DNA of 64,000 nt from Rhipicephalus microplus (GCF_043290135.1 NW_027464589.1:67001-131000), one strand, 5' to 3'; counted from the stretch's first letter, positions 41,488-53,159 are shown. The notes: a model not told the origin generated them from the letters alone. Numbers and translations: made by a program.

Positions 41488-43569
41488 GTGCAGGAGTTCC
41501 TCGAACTGCAAACGAAGCGACGCTTACAGAGCCACGAGACCGTCGTCGAGTACGTGTACTCGAATAATGCCATTCTTAACAAGGCGCCGTACCGTTTAGC
41601 AGAGGAAGAACGAATTTCCCTCATTTTCTGCGGCATCGAGGACGACAGATGGGCCAACCCACTCGCAGCGCAGCTGTGTGGCACAGTAACCGAACTCATT
41701 GACAGAACGGCTTTGCTCGACGCGAGGCGTCGCACGACCGTGTGTGCCGAGAACGACAAGAAACCGTCATCGTCTACAGCCAGCCGTGGTCAGGGTTCGA
41801 ACCAGCGGATGCCAGCCAGCAGCTCTGTTAACTTGCCGAAGGCCAACCCGCGCAGCGATTTCTCGGGAGCTCCACACCCGCGGCCCATCACTGCTCGTTC
41901 GTGCTTCAACTGCGGCGACATCGGTCACCTGTCCCGTGATTGTAGAAAGCCGAAAACGCCGACAACGATCAGAGCGGACGAGAAACGAGCGAAGAGAGAC
42001 CATAGCAGCCACGAAACAGGGACTACGTCACCTAGGCAAGCGAACTGTTTTTTGCATTCGATGGGCGGCACATTACCAATAGTGTCCGGTACTGCAAACA
42101 ACCGACCCGTCCACGTGTGCATTGACAGTGGCGCCAACTTATCCATCATGAGTGCCAATGCCTTGACGGACGACATTCCCACGCACGCATGGGTATCGCG
42201 CGAGAACATTGAATTTCTCAACCGCAACATATGCCCAACTCTCGCTGCAACGCTTGATGTGACACTGGGCACCACGAATGTGAGACTCGAAGACGTCGTG
42301 GTAACGGAACCGCCCAGCGGCATCGACCTGATTCTGGGATCAGACTGGCGACGAGTCGCGAACGTCGACGTAACGTTTCACACGTCAAACGATGTGACTA
42401 TCGTTCCAGTCAACCCCTCAGGAAAATTTTCATCGTCCGAAGTGCTCCCTCCCCCGAAACAAGGCACACCACACCGCACCGGGGAAACGCTTATTGCGAC
42501 GTTCTGCCGGCCATCGGACGAGAGTGTTTCCAAAGACGAAGGGTACGTGCGCCTCAACACGAAATGTCCCGCACCCGACGAAGACTTCACGATTCTAGTC
42601 GAAGACGCCACACGGAAGATAACGAAGGATGCTACCGAGGCAGAGAGGGGACAACTTCACGCAATTCTGTTAAGGCATCACCAAGCGTTCACTTCCAAAG
42701 GCGACACTTTGGGCGTGTGTCCTCACACTGAACACAGCATCGAACTCAGAGACAATATACCAGTGTCATCGAGGTCGTACAGGTGCTCACCGGCTGATCG
42801 CAAGTTCATCCGAGAACAGGTGAATGACTACTTCTCCAAAGGCATCATAAGGCCGAGCGAAAGCGAGTACGGTGCTCCAACGATAGTCGTCGACCAACTG
42901 CACCACCCGACGACTCCACGAAGAATGGTACACGACTATTGCAAGCTCAACGAGAAAACCATCAACCTTTCTTATCCAATGCCTGTCATGGAAGACGTTA
43001 TTGGCGATGTCATGCGCGACGGATCGGCTTACTTCACGGTGTTGGACGTGAAGACGGCATTTCTGACTTTGCGAATGAAGCCGAACGACGTACACAAGAC
43101 CGCATTCGTCACTCCAGATGGAAAGTACGAATACCTTCGAATGGCCTTTGGGTTTTGCAAGGCCCCACAGACCATGCAAAGAGTCATGCATCGCACGTTC
43201 GATAGCTTACCTAGGACAGCTACGTACATGGACGATGTCGGGCAGGGAGCCACAACAGTGAGGGACGCTTTGGATTTGCTGAACGAAGCACTCAGGAGAG
43301 TCGTGATCAACGGCTTGAAGATGGATCTCCGGAAATGCCAGTTGATTCAAGACAAAGTATCTTTCCTGGGTTACGTGATCTTCGCCGAAGGACGAACACT
43401 GGACGAATCCAGAGTTGCCGCTGTCGAGAAGTTCGAGCCGCATCGCAACGCAAAGAAGCTGTACTCCTTTCTGCAGTTCGCTAACCACTACCGAAAGTTC
43501 ATACCGGAGTTTGCAAAAGTCACGCACAAGCTGCGGCACCTTCTGGCGAAGGACGTTCTTTTCGTATGA
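41488..43569 (+). pseudogene. gypsy element 2 gag end, protease and reverse transcriptase (693-codon frame)
   Basis: The longest open frame in the window. In order: gag tail with KRRLQSHETVVEYVY, zinc knuckle CFNCGDIGHLSRDC (41902-41943), retropepsin with intact CIDSGANLSIMS (about 42118) and DLILGSDW, then RT with RRMVHDYCKLNEKTIN, YFTVLDVKTAFLTL (motif A), KTAFVTPDGKYEYLRMAFGF, YMDD (43225-43236) and LGYVIFAEG. The catalytic residues of protease and RT are present. The last residues before the stop at 43567 reach the connection domain (VTHKLRHLLAK). One in-frame gag-pol reading here suggests a single polyprotein without frameshift. Confidence 0.92.
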
Positions 43570-45239
43570 ACTGACGCTCATGAAGCAACCGTAAACGCCA
43601 TAAAACACGCCTTGAAGAACCCGACGATTTTGGCGAGCTTCCGCCCAGACTGCTCGACTAACGTTCACGTCAACGCTTCGCAAACCGGGCTGGGCGCGGT
43701 GCTTTCTCAAATTCAAGATGGAAAGGAGCGAATGATAGAGTACGCAAGCAGACCACTAAACGAGCACGATCGTGGTCTACATTCTAATATGCTCGAGTGC
43801 ATGGCGCTTTACTGGGCGATCACTGAGAAGTTTTCGGTCTACCTGAGAGGAGGCCCTCGTTTTACAGTGTTCACGGACAACTTCAGCTTGTCATACCTCG
43901 TCCAGAAGGGAGCCAGCAACCACAGATTTGCGAGGTGGACGCTCGACTTAGCAGAGTAGACGTTCAACGTCAAGCACAAGCCAGGACGCCAGAACTCCGC
44001 TGCTGACGCACTCTCGAGGCAGTCGGAATCTGCAGAGGCTTTCAACCAGGGCGTTTAGACCCGAGACCTCCACTGCTACGCAGTAGAGGTCGGCAAACAC
44101 AGTCGCCTACGCGAGTTTCAGGAGAGCGATACTGACTGCAAAAGATTTCGCGAGGAGGCCAAGCACAAATCTTCAGACTACGAGATCGAAAACGACATAC
44201 TGGTGAAGAAATCTCTCGAGGGAGGACGGGTCCGTCGGAGGGTGATCATTCCCGCTGGCCTCCGAAGCAGTGTGATGATCGTTTTCCACGACAACAACGG
44301 CCACATAGGCGTCGAGAAGACAAGAGACCTGATCCAGCGAAAGTACTGGTGACCATCGATGAGAAAAGACATACGCGAGTATGTTGACTCCTGCCACACG
44401 TGCCAGACTATCAACGCCCGCACGACACGGAATGAGGTTGCCTCATCGCACGCGATATTCCTGCTGGGCCAGACGCGGTGATATCCCTGGATCACATGGG
44501 TCTGCTGGGCGAAAAGGGAGACCACGTCCTCGCGTGTATCGACCACGCCACGAGGTGCATGGACGCCGTGACCGTGCTGAGCACTTCGTTGACGCACTGC
44601 CTTGACTTCATGGCAAACCGGTGGATTCCGCGATTTGGAGTTCCCAGCGTCATTATTACGAAACAAACCAAGGATTTCGTGAACAAGAAAACCAACCAAT
44701 TCCATCAGAGACTGGGAATTGCTCATCAGAACTCCCCACCATACTGGCCACAATCAAACGGACTGATTGAGTGAATGGTAGGAACATTGAAACAGGTGCT
44801 ACGCAAAATTCTAAACAACAAGGACAAATGGCAGAAGGAACTACCCCGAGAAACGCTAGCAATCAACGCCACGAAGCATCGTCACAGCGGCCACAGCCCA
44901 TTTCGACTCATGCACGGCTACGACCCAAAACTGCCAAGAGAGCTCAACCTCGCCTCAGTCGAGGGAGACATCGACGAGTCTCATAGAGTGCACGACTTGG
45001 CAAGGGGACGTGCGGAGACAAGAGAGAGGCTACTGCAGAGTCAGCGCAAAACAACGGTCCGATACGACAAGAAGCGGCGAACTCCGAGGTTCATAACGGG
45101 GGACCTCATCCTGCTTGAGTTGAGCGCTCGAGGCAGATTAGATCCTCGCTATGAAGGTCCGTTCGAGATAGCGGCCCTCGTCGGAGGAAACAGGGCCGAG
45201 ATCCAAAGAGTACCCCACACACCGGGCATGATCAACTAA
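43570..45239 (+). pseudogene. gypsy element 2 RNase H and integrase, broken
   Basis: RNase H frame 43612-43959: VNASQTGLGAVLSQ (the first Asp of D-A-S appears as Asn), LHSNMLECMALYWAI and FTVFTDNFSL. A stop at 43957, then KHKPGRQNSAADALSRQ. Integrase head: FHDNNGHIGVEKT (two His) and YVDSCHTCQ (two Cys) with a stop near 44350. The core follows in a new frame: DHMGLLGEKGDHVLACIDHATR, VPSVIITKQTKDF (expected Asp replaced by Lys) and NGLIE then a stop at 44773. The C-terminal frame 44775-45239 has GDLILLELSARGRLDPRYEGPFEI, an SH3-like/GPY-type end. Non-functional. Confidence 0.88.
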
Positions 45240-45355
45240 AAATCGTCAACGTGGAGCAGCTTCGTAGATATAAGGAGCCGCTCCTAGAAGTTACGGAACC
45301 ATCGCCATCTAACGACACGCACGCCTGTTGACAGGCGCTATTTTCGGGAGGGCCG

Positions 45356-45808
45356 TGTCAGCGGCACTCGAGTTCGCACAGCTGAATTCTCCGGCAGCGT
45401 CTCATTCTCCGGCAGCGTCTCCTTCTCCGGCAGCGTCTCCGTGCTTGCACGGGAAATGCTGCACTGCGTTAACGTGGACTCCGAGCCCTGAGCGCGTCCA
45501 CTTGGCGTGGTTGCCCATTGGTTCAACGAACATTCAAAAAACAAAAGTGAGCCTTCGAGCCAGTACCGCATAGCAACGCATCGCCAGAGAGAGGAGAACG
45601 AGCCGGGATTCGAGCCGGGACCGCAGAGCAACGCATCAAAGAGCGAGCCGAGACGCGAGTGGCGTCGGACTTAGCCGATCGAGCTCCTGCACCGAGTCCA
45701 GTTTCCTTATACATGTAACCACTGCCGATTCACCTGTAACTTAGCACAATACAGTTTTTCTTAAAATTTGAACCTTGCCTTGACTACATTCATTCGGACA
45801 ACGCTGAC
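45356..45808 (+). repeat. 3' LTR of gypsy element 2
   Basis: Begins TGTCAGCGGCACTCGAG after a purine-rich TTTTCGGGAGGGCCG and ends ACAACGCTGACA. An 18-bp unit TCTCCGGCAGCGTCTC repeats three times at about 45388-45443. AACTTAGCACAATACAG and ATACATGTAACC near the end resemble U5. The 5' LTR was not found, so the span relies on the TG..CA ends and the polypurine tract. Confidence 0.75.
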
Positions 45809-45980
45809 ACCATGGCTGCGCTGTATTGTCATAGTTAATTGTCAAAATTGTGTATTCTGAAACCCGGAAGCACGGATAACACAATTGTATGGGCTCGTTT
45901 GGTAGGCCTAACCTTTGGTGGAAATCATGGTGGTAGAACACGTAGTGTGCAGATCCCATCTTAGTACACTATATAAATTG
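45809..45980. other. No recognised feature
   Basis: Sequence after the LTR, with no element signature or frame of note. Confidence 0.4.
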
Positions 45981-46258
45981 CCCGCCATTATAAGCCCACC
46001 TATCATCTGCTTACTGCTTCCCAGCATTATCGCGATGATGGGCAGGGCTTCTCAGCTTGGTACACCATGTGACCCACCATAACAAGCAGCGCCCATCATC
46101 TGCTTAGTGCTTCCCAGCATTATCGCAATGGTGGGAAGAGTTTCTCAGCTTGGTAAACCACGTGGACCACCATATTAAGCACCACCCACCATATGGTTAG
46201 GGCTTTCCAGCATTATCGCAAGTGTGGGCAGAGTGTCCCATTATTGCCCACTATCTAG
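45981..46258. repeat. Degenerate tandem repeat, about 92-bp unit, three copies
   Basis: Copies start near CCCGCCATTA (45981), CCCACCATAA (46073) and CCACCATATTAAG (46167). Shared landmarks in each are CTTCCCAGCATTATCGC, GGGCAG/GGGAAGAG and TTCTCAGCTTGGTA, and the period is 92-93 bp. The units differ at many positions, so the array is old. Confidence 0.85.
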
Positions 46259-46456
46259 CCTCTGCTTTCCACCATCATTTCCACTTTACCCATCATCTGT
46301 ACACCATACCATCCAGTATGTCCCGGCATATTCACCATATTTTCCACTACGTCCCACCATATCCATCATAATTTCCACCATGCCCACTATTATTTCCATT
46401 ACGCCCACCATGTTTTCCAGTATATACCATGGCATTTTTTCCGATAGATATACGAG
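46259..46456. repeat. CCAT/CCACCAT-rich low-complexity region
   Basis: Repeated CCATCAT, CCACCAT and CCACTA words with no fixed period, running from the tandem repeat to the truncated gypsy element. Chance frame 46224-46460 is built from these words. Confidence 0.7.
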
Positions 46457-47050
46457 TTAATTCTGCCATTTCAGAAGAGTAAGCACACTTTCCATCATTC
46501 GCTGTATTGTTGCGGGCGCTGAACACAAACCAAAAGAAAGGACACGAAATTCATACAGGCCGTCGGGGGTCTCAAAGGCCGTTTTCTTATGGTCTCGGTC
46601 GTCAAAATCAATCTGCCAGGACCGTCTTTTTAAAAAAAAAGAGGGAAAATAGTGAGCGTGCTGTAATCTATATAGCAAGTCATTGATGCGTGGCAGTGGG
46701 GACGTGTTCTTTTTAGTCACGCTGTTCAGTTTTCAGTCATCGACGTAAAAGCGTAGCGTTCCATATTTGTTTTTTACTAGGGCGACTGGAGAGGACTATG
46801 CGCAGTTGAAACAGATCGATGATGCCATCGTCAGGCATTTATCGACATTGTGTACGGATGGCTTCTCGTTCCTTCGTTGGCACGTGGTAAGGCTTCTGGT
46901 GCATTGGGCGGGCGTCGTTGTAAGTGATGATTCTGGGTCTAGATAGAAGTCTGGCGCACCTTAGAGGAAGTAGCGAAGCCTCACTTGAATTTTAGCAAGA
47001 ATTTTCGCAGTGCTGCTTGGTTCTCTGGTGAGATGCCAAAATTGATATTG
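46457..47050 (-). pseudogene. Reverse transcriptase start of gypsy element 4, broken
   Basis: Reading down from 47050, decayed residues lead to ALVKNKYGTLRFYVDD (the usual first RT block), then KKNTSPLPRINDLLYRLQHAHYF, and after a poly-A or indel region RRSWQIDFDDRDHKKTAF, TPDGLYEFRVLSFGLCSAPATIQRMM. The catalytic Y-x-DD would follow but the sequence ends at 46457 in the low-complexity region. The frame 46457-46720 is the only intact piece. Confidence 0.85.
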
Positions 47051-47054
47051 ATAT

Positions 47055-47222
47055 TGTTACGCGACATCGGCAACGAAAGAGCATCATAGACGACAAAGAC
47101 GATGAAAGCGAACGTGCTCGTGTTGTTCCTGCTGTTCTTCCATCTTGGCTGCAGCTGCCTCTGAATCTCCCTGTATATTTTGTAAATATATTTATTTCAT
47201 TCATTCTCTCACCCTCGTGACA
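47055..47222 (+). repeat. 5' LTR of element 3
   Basis: TGTTACGCGACATCGGC to CTCGTGACA. Contains TGTATATTTTGTAAATA near its 3' end. It is 168 bp and matches the 3' LTR with small indels. The leader begins TTTGGTGGTTTTGCGGGG; the primer tRNA was not assigned. Confidence 0.95.
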
Positions 47223-47293
47223 TTTGGTGGTTTTGCGGGGTACAACACGATATAACGGAGCTCCGAAGTGGCCGTCGCTTGGTTTTTTCCACC

Positions 47294-48503
47294 ATGACAA
47301 ACCAGCGACCAGCTCCCGCAGAGGTGACTACAACAATTGTTGTCCTTCCGCAGATAAAAGATCCTGGCACGTTTTGGGGCATGGATGATGTCGACATCGA
47401 AGAATGGTTGCGGTTGTACGAACGTACAAGTAAGAATTACCGCTGGGATGAAACTCTTATGTTAGCCAATATCCTGTTCGACTTGAAAGGAACAGCAAAA
47501 GTGTGGTGCGAGAACCACGAAGATGAAATTGGAAGCTGGGATGCGTGCAAAGAAAAGATGCGCGCCCTTTTCGGCAAGTCTGTTGGTAGAAAGGCAGCGG
47601 CCAAAAATCAGTTGGCATCTCATGCGCAAACGTCATCAGAGTCCTACGTGATTTACATACAGGACGTGCTTGCCCTTTGCCAAAAAGCGGACAACGTTAT
47701 GGAAGGAACCAGAAAAAGTAGCTCACATATTGAAAGGCATTGCAGATGATGCATTCAACCTTCTCATATGCAAGGAGTGCAACACGGTCGATGCCATCAT
47801 CAAGGAGTGCCAGCGTTTTGAGGCCGCGAAAAGTCGACGTATCGCCCATAATTTCACTCGACTACCAAACACAGCAGCAACCTGGTCGTGCGATGACAGG
47901 CCTGCGCTACATACGCCGTTAACTGCAGAGCGCGTGACCAAGATCATCAAACGTAATCCTGAAGCTCTGTCTCCTGCGTCAACGGCCTCCCATGACTGTG
48001 ACTCTAGCCCTCAGATGGTGCCTCTGGTACATGCCAATGAGCGACAAGAGCTTTCCAATGCTGGACTGGCCTCCGAGTGCACTACAGCTCCTTCTCAGCC
48101 GATCAACCATCGTCGACCCCCTGTTTCGTATGCCCAAAGCCAAAACCTTCCAGCGCGCCCTCACAATTCAGCCGAGTGGAGGACTGCTGACGATCACCCG
48201 ATTTGTTTCAACTGCCACCGTATCGGACACGTGGCCCGCCATTGTAACATTAAGTGGTATTGGCATCAGGCATCCTATGGGTACCCCCATCGGCCAGAGA
48301 GGGATCATGAACTCTTTCAAACTTACCGGGAGTCACCTCAGGCCACCAGTGAAGACGTTCCTTCTATGCCGCCATATTGTCGTCGCTCTTCATCTCCGGA
48401 TGCTCACCAGTCCCGTTCACCGCTTTCCCGTCGCCTATCGTCTCGCTCGCCCCAATTTCGCCAACCAACGTCGTCGACTGACCACCTTCTGCGAGAAAAC
48501 TAG
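47294..48503 (+). pseudogene. gag of element 3, frameshifted
   Basis: ATG at 47294 opens MTNQRPAPAEVTTTI, then WLRLYERTSKNYRWDETLMLANILFDL and LFGKSVGRKAAA (capsid-like core). Near 47700 a frameshift moves to the frame starting at 47670, with VAHILKGIADDAFNLLICKE and FEAAKSRRIAHNF. The nucleocapsid zinc knuckle CFNCHRIGHVARHC is intact at about 48205-48246, followed by a Ser/Arg/Pro-rich tail ending HLLREN at 48503. Compared with element 1 gag, this copy kept its knuckle. Confidence 0.9.
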
Positions 48504-48562
48504 ATGATGCAGCTCCCGCAGGGGATGCTGCATCGACCACTTACCCGCCAAAACCTCTGACC

Positions 48563-49400
48563 ATGCTGCCGACTCGACGCAACCTTTTTGACCTTGAAGT
48601 AGATGACACACCCGTTGTTGCACTTGTGGACACAGGGGCTCACAGATCAGTGATGAATTCAGAACTTCGTTGCCGCCTTAGGAAAGTTTTAATGCCACGC
48701 ACAGTGCCACTCATCCAGGTCGCCGACGTCGGCACGTTTCCCGTGCTTGGATAGTGCTCCGCGCGTATAAGTGCGGCTGATCGCTCCACGACAGTGCTAT
48801 TTGCTGTGCTCGAGAAAAGTTCCATGAACCTATCCTCGCATGGACTTTTTATCCATCCACTCTGCCCTTATCGATTGTGAAACCGCCATGCTCAAACTTG
48901 ATTTACCGTGTTACCATGACGACCCAACACCAGCTCAACCCCGTCTGTGTTCTGCAGATCACGTTCGCCTAGCACATCAAGGCGTTACTTACGTGAACCA
49001 GACATCTGTCCCTCCTGTTCCCAATGGTGACTACATGTTGACACCTAATTCTGACGTTCTGCTGGCCAAAAATGTTGCCGTGCCTCACACACTTTTGATA
49101 GTCACGGGAAAGACAGCATCTCTTCCGATCCTAAACTTCAGCTGGTGCGCTCAAGTTATCCCAGATGGTATGACTTTGGCAAAAGTTTTTTTTATAGATG
49201 CTGCCATTTCGGCGTTCGTTGGCGAATCTTCTTCGTCCTCTGCTCCGTTTTCATCCTCGAAGAGCGCAGCGGATGCCACCATCGACAAGATGATCGCTCC
49301 GGACCTTCTAGCACAGACAGCTGACATCGGCCACCTGCTGAAACCCTACCGCGACATCTTTGATTTTGATAACCGCCCTTTGGGTCAGACATCCTTTGTA
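48563..49400 (+). pseudogene. Protease of element 3
   Basis: Frame 48563-48754 carries VVALVDTGAHRSVMN, with the retropepsin D-T-G triad intact, and then a stop at 48752. A second frame from 48840 begins with MDFLSIHSALIDCETA (the usual GxDFL motif) and continues to 49625 through the spacer. An in-frame stop and a frameshift separate the two halves. Confidence 0.88.
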
Positions 49401-50230
49401 ACTCATAGGATCAACACTGGAGACGCCAGCCCCATCCGACGACGTCGTAATTGCGTGTTTAATGCTGAGGACAAGTTATCCAGCACGAAGTTGAAGAAAT
49501 GCTCACAAAGGCGTCATCGAACCTTCCTGCAGTCCATGGGCATCGCCGGTCCTGCTGGTCAAGAAGAAATATGGCAGCTGGCGCTTCTGCGTAGACTACC
49601 GTCACTCAAACAAACTAACACGTAAGGACGTGTATCCACTGCCACGGATTGACGATGCTCTCGACAGCCTACATGGGTCTGCCTACATTTAATCTATCGA
49701 TTTGCGATCGGGATACTGGCAGATTTCTGTCGATCATCGAGACCGCGAGAAAACCGCATTCATCACACCGGTTTGACTTTTCTAGTTCAAGGTTATGCCA
49801 TTTGAATTGTGTCATGCGCCAGCTACATTTGAAAGGATGATGGACTCTCTCCTGCGTGAATACAAATAGACCACTCGCTTTTGCGCTCTCGATGACGTCA
49901 TCGTACTTTCACCTACAGTCGAAAGCCACTTTAGCCGCCTAACGGCTGTTCTTGAGGTTTTCCGCAAAGCAGGATTTCAGCTCAACTCTTCCAAATGTCG
50001 TAATGGCCGTCGGGAAATCACTGTGCTGGGCCACCTTGTCAGTGCTCGAGGCATGCAACCATATCCTGACAAAATTCGAGTTGTCAAAGATTTTCCCATA
50101 CCACGTTCCGCAAAAGATGTACGGAGTTTTATTGGCCTTCTTACTTTCGACGTTTCGTGAAGAATTTTGCTGGCATTGCGGACCACTTACGGAGCTACTG
50201 AAGAAGGACATGCCTTTTATTGGGGTACTG
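49401..50230 (+). pseudogene. Reverse transcriptase of element 3, broken
   Basis: RT block 1 spans about 49565-49640 ([20 protein letters not shown]), followed by [18 protein letters not shown], a stop, IDLRSGYWQISVDH and a gap with FKVMPFELCHAPATFERMMDSLL. The catalytic motif reads ALDDV instead of YVDDV, at about 49890. The final connection segment ([31 protein letters not shown]) is in another frame. At least three stops are present. Confidence 0.88.
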
Positions 50231-52252
50231 ATCAAGCAACTGCCTTCAGCACCTTTGCAACATTACTTACTTCCCCACCAATCTTGGCCAATTTCGACCC
50301 GTCAGCCCATACTGAAAATTCGTACCGATGCCAGCGGACATGGAATTGGTGCTGTTCTCGCCCAGCGGCAACGAGGACAGGATCGCGTCATTGTTTATGC
50401 CAGTCGCTTTCTTTCTTCTTTGGAGAGCAAGTTTTCTATTACAGAGCGTAAGTGCCTCGCACTAGTCTGGGCCGTCGGAAAATTTCGACCATACTTGTTT
50501 GGCCGCACCTTTTCGGTAATTACAGATCACCATGCCTTGTGCTGGCTGTCGCCCCTAAAGATCCAATAGGACGACTTGGCCATTGGGTCTTGATTTGATT
50601 GATTTGTGGGGTTTAGCGTCCCAAAACCACCATATGATTATGAGAGACGCCGTAGTGGAGGGCTCCGGAAATTTCGACCACCCAGGGTTCTTTAACCTGA
50701 GCACACGGGCCTTCGACATTTCCGCATCCATCGAAAATGCAGCCGCCACAGCCGGGATTTGAACCCGCGACCTGCGGGTCAGCAGCCGAGTACCTTAGCC
50801 ACTAGACGACTGCGGCGGGGTCGGCCGTTGGGTCTTGAAACTACAAGAATGCAGCTTTGACGTGGCATAAAAATCTAGCCTAATGCACCAGGATGCCGAC
50901 TGTCTATCCCATCACCTCGTGGACTCACCTGATCTTTCAGCACATGATTCTGACCCTTGTGTCTTCGCCATTGCGGCTTTCACCGACATACGCAAGGATG
51001 TCGGTGTCGCACAGCTAAGCGATGTCCACTTGCGGTCTATCATGCAGAGTCTACGCTTGCCGCACGTAGACCCGTCGTTACACTTGTTCGTTCTACGCGA
51101 TGGCATTCTTTACCGATGCAACACCAGCGCCGAAGGCCCAGAGCTACTACTCGTAGTTCCTGCGACACTCCGTTCTGCTGTACTTGAACAGATTCAGGAC
51201 GCCCCAACCGCGGGATATCTCGGGGTCACGCGCACGTACGATTGCGTGCGGCATAGATTCTTCTGGCCAGGTCTTTACCGTTCTGCGCACCGATACGTTG
51301 CTGCATGCGAGTTCTGCCAGCGCCCTAAACAATCCACCTTGCCACCAGCTGGTCCGCTTCAACCAACAGAACTACCCACCGTTCCCTTCTACCGCGTCGG
51401 TCTTGATCTCGTTGGACTATTTCCTACTTCTCTCACTGGAAACAAGTGGATAGTCGTAGCCACTGATTAAGCCACAAGATATGCTGTCACACGAGCGCTA
51501 CCGACAAGCTGTGCCACTGACGTCGCGGACTTCTTGCTTCATGATGTAGTTCTTCACCATGGCGCTCCTCCACAGCTGCTGACTGATCGTGGTCGCTCAT
51601 TTCTTTCAAAAGTAGTAAGTGACATCCTTCGCTCGTGTTCGAAGCGTCACAAGCTCACTACGGCCTATCACCCAAAAACAAATGTCTTACCGAGCGTCTA
51701 AATTGAACATTGACAACAAAGCTCTCCATGTACGTTTCCAAAGATCACCTTGATTGGGATAGTACTTTGCCTTATGTGACATTCGCGTGCGATTCGTCAC
51801 GCCACGACACCACTGGTTTTTCCCCCTTCTATTTATTGTTTGGCCGCCATCCAGCGTTACCCTTCGAGACTCTTCTCCCATCAACTACGCAAACGCTTAC
51901 AGAGTACACCCGGGATGCCACTGCTCGGGCTCAAGTGGCCCGCAAAATCACAGGGGAAGGTCTTGGCTCGCAGCTCTCTCAGAAGGCCCGTCACGATAGC
52001 TATCACAGAGTAGTTTCCTACTCTCAAGGTTCATTGGTTCTCTTCTGCACACCATGCCGCCTCGTTGGCCTCTTTTTGAAGCTCCTGTCTCGCTACTCGG
52101 GGCCTTACAAGGTTTTACGCCGGCTTACCAATGTCACATACGAGATTGCTCCGTTGAACAGTCAGTCATCGTCGTCCGCACCCGCTACTGACGTCGTCCA
52201 CGTGACCCGCCTCAAACCGTACATATCTGCATATGATCCTACTCTCCTTTAG
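50231..52252 (+). pseudogene. RNase H and integrase of element 3, interrupted by a SINE
   Basis: RNase [22 protein letters not shown] (Asp intact), [17 protein letters not shown] and [12 protein letters not shown], then the SINE at 50594. Afterwards CSFDVA (a stop), then MHQDADCLSHHLVD and the integrase head (CEFCQRPKQ at about 51313). The core is GLDLVGLFP (first Asp), a stop at 51469, LLTDRGRSFLS (second Asp) and, after a 1-base loss near 51680, TERLN. The last frame (51710-52252) has SRYSGPYKVLRRLTNVTYEI, a GPY/F module, ending at 52250. All three catalytic integrase residues are still readable, unlike element 1. Confidence 0.9.
50594..50822 (-). mobile_element. Ruka-type SINE, antisense, inside element 3
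   Basis: On the minus strand it starts GACCCCGCCGCAGTCGTC, then the A-box region, B box and body, and ends TCAATCAAA. Target-site duplications GGCCATTGGGTCTTGA (50578-50593) and GGCCGTTGGGTCTTGA (50823-50838) flank it with one mismatch. It splits the RNase H region, so it is younger than element 3. Confidence 0.97.
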
Positions 52253-52288
52253 GCGACGAGACGGCGCTGCCAGCAGCGGAGGGTTATA

Positions 52289-52447
52289 TGTTACACGACA
52301 TCGGCAATGAAAGAGCATCATAGACGACAAACACGATATAAGCGACCGTGCTCGTGTTGTTCTTCCAGTTTGGCTGCAGCTGCCTCTGACTCTTGTTGTA
52401 TATTTTGTAAATATATTTATTTCATTCATTTTCTCACCCCCGCGACA
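52289..52447 (+). repeat. 3' LTR of element 3
   Basis: TGTTACACGACATCGGC to CCCCGCGACA, 159 bp, lacking a few bases of the 5' copy. A purine-rich GCAGCGGAGGGTTATA precedes it as the plus-strand primer. Confidence 0.95.
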
Positions 52448-52721
52448 ATATTGTTCCAAGAACGACAATGGATCATAATTTATCGGAAAATGCTAACGAA
52501 GGGCTACGTAAAAGATTTTGGTGTTTTTTACTGAAATTTGTAACCAGCAGTTGAGACTGGCCATCAGGGAGTTGAAGGATACTCTTAGCCCCACAAACAC
52601 CTTGATACAGCAGGAGTTCAAAATTAGTTCCGGCAATCGATTCACCATTTTGTAATCCACAGCATGTGATGTCGACTATAACACTGGCTCTTGGAGAGAG
52701 CGTTACACTTTCAGCAGAAAC

Positions 52722-53111
52722 TTAAAGTACATCGGCACGTTGTTGGCTGTCCTGCATGTCGATTGCTCGGTCGGCTGAGAAGGTGATGCGATGCTCTTGA
52801 AGATCAATGACTGCTCCATACTCTTGCAGGAAGTCAACACCAAGAATAGCATCGCGTGAACATTCACATAGCTCTAGGAAATTTGCTGCCAAAATAAAAC
52901 CACAGACCCGAACTATACTTGTGCAGGTTCCAAGCAGAGACACGGTGTGCCAACCAACCGTTGGAATCACGGAGCCATGCCAGGGCGTGATCACCTTTTT
53001 TAGTAGTGTGGTCATTTTCCCGCCTAGTATCGAATAGTCAGCCCTGGTATCCACTAAAGCACCAGCTGCATAGCCGTCGATCAGCACCGGTATATCCAGA
53101 GAAAGCCGCAC
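52722..53111 (-). pseudogene. Protease of gypsy element 4, active site altered
   Basis: Open frame of 129 codons reading down from 53111: MRLSLDIPVLIDGYAAGALVDTRADYSIL, where the D-T-G triad has become D-T-R, then LKKVITPWHGSVIPT and AILGVDFLQEYGAVIDL, the second conserved retropepsin segment. The Arg in place of Gly makes activity unlikely. The remaining sequence down to 52452 is a spacer with stops. Confidence 0.88.
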
Positions 53112-53159
53112 ATACCGCTGAGTTGAATCTAGAGCTTTGCCTGTTAGCGTCGATCAAAG

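Larger units (their letters stand above)
47055..52447 (+). mobile_element. Ty3/gypsy LTR retrotransposon 3, nested in element 4
   Basis: Complete 5.4-kb element with LTRs of 168 bp (47055-47222) and 159 bp (52289-52447), gag, protease, reverse transcriptase, RNase H and integrase on the plus strand, and a 4-bp target-site duplication ATAT at 47051-47054 and 52448-52451. It carries an antisense SINE at 50594-50822. Its proteins resemble those of element 1. Several stops and frameshifts are present, but the gag zinc knuckle and the protease active-site triad are intact. Confidence 0.95.

Noticed and set aside
45981..46456. CRISPR-like repeat array
   Set aside because: Repeats are 92 bp, adjacent and degenerate, with no regular spacers. 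The genome is that of an animal.
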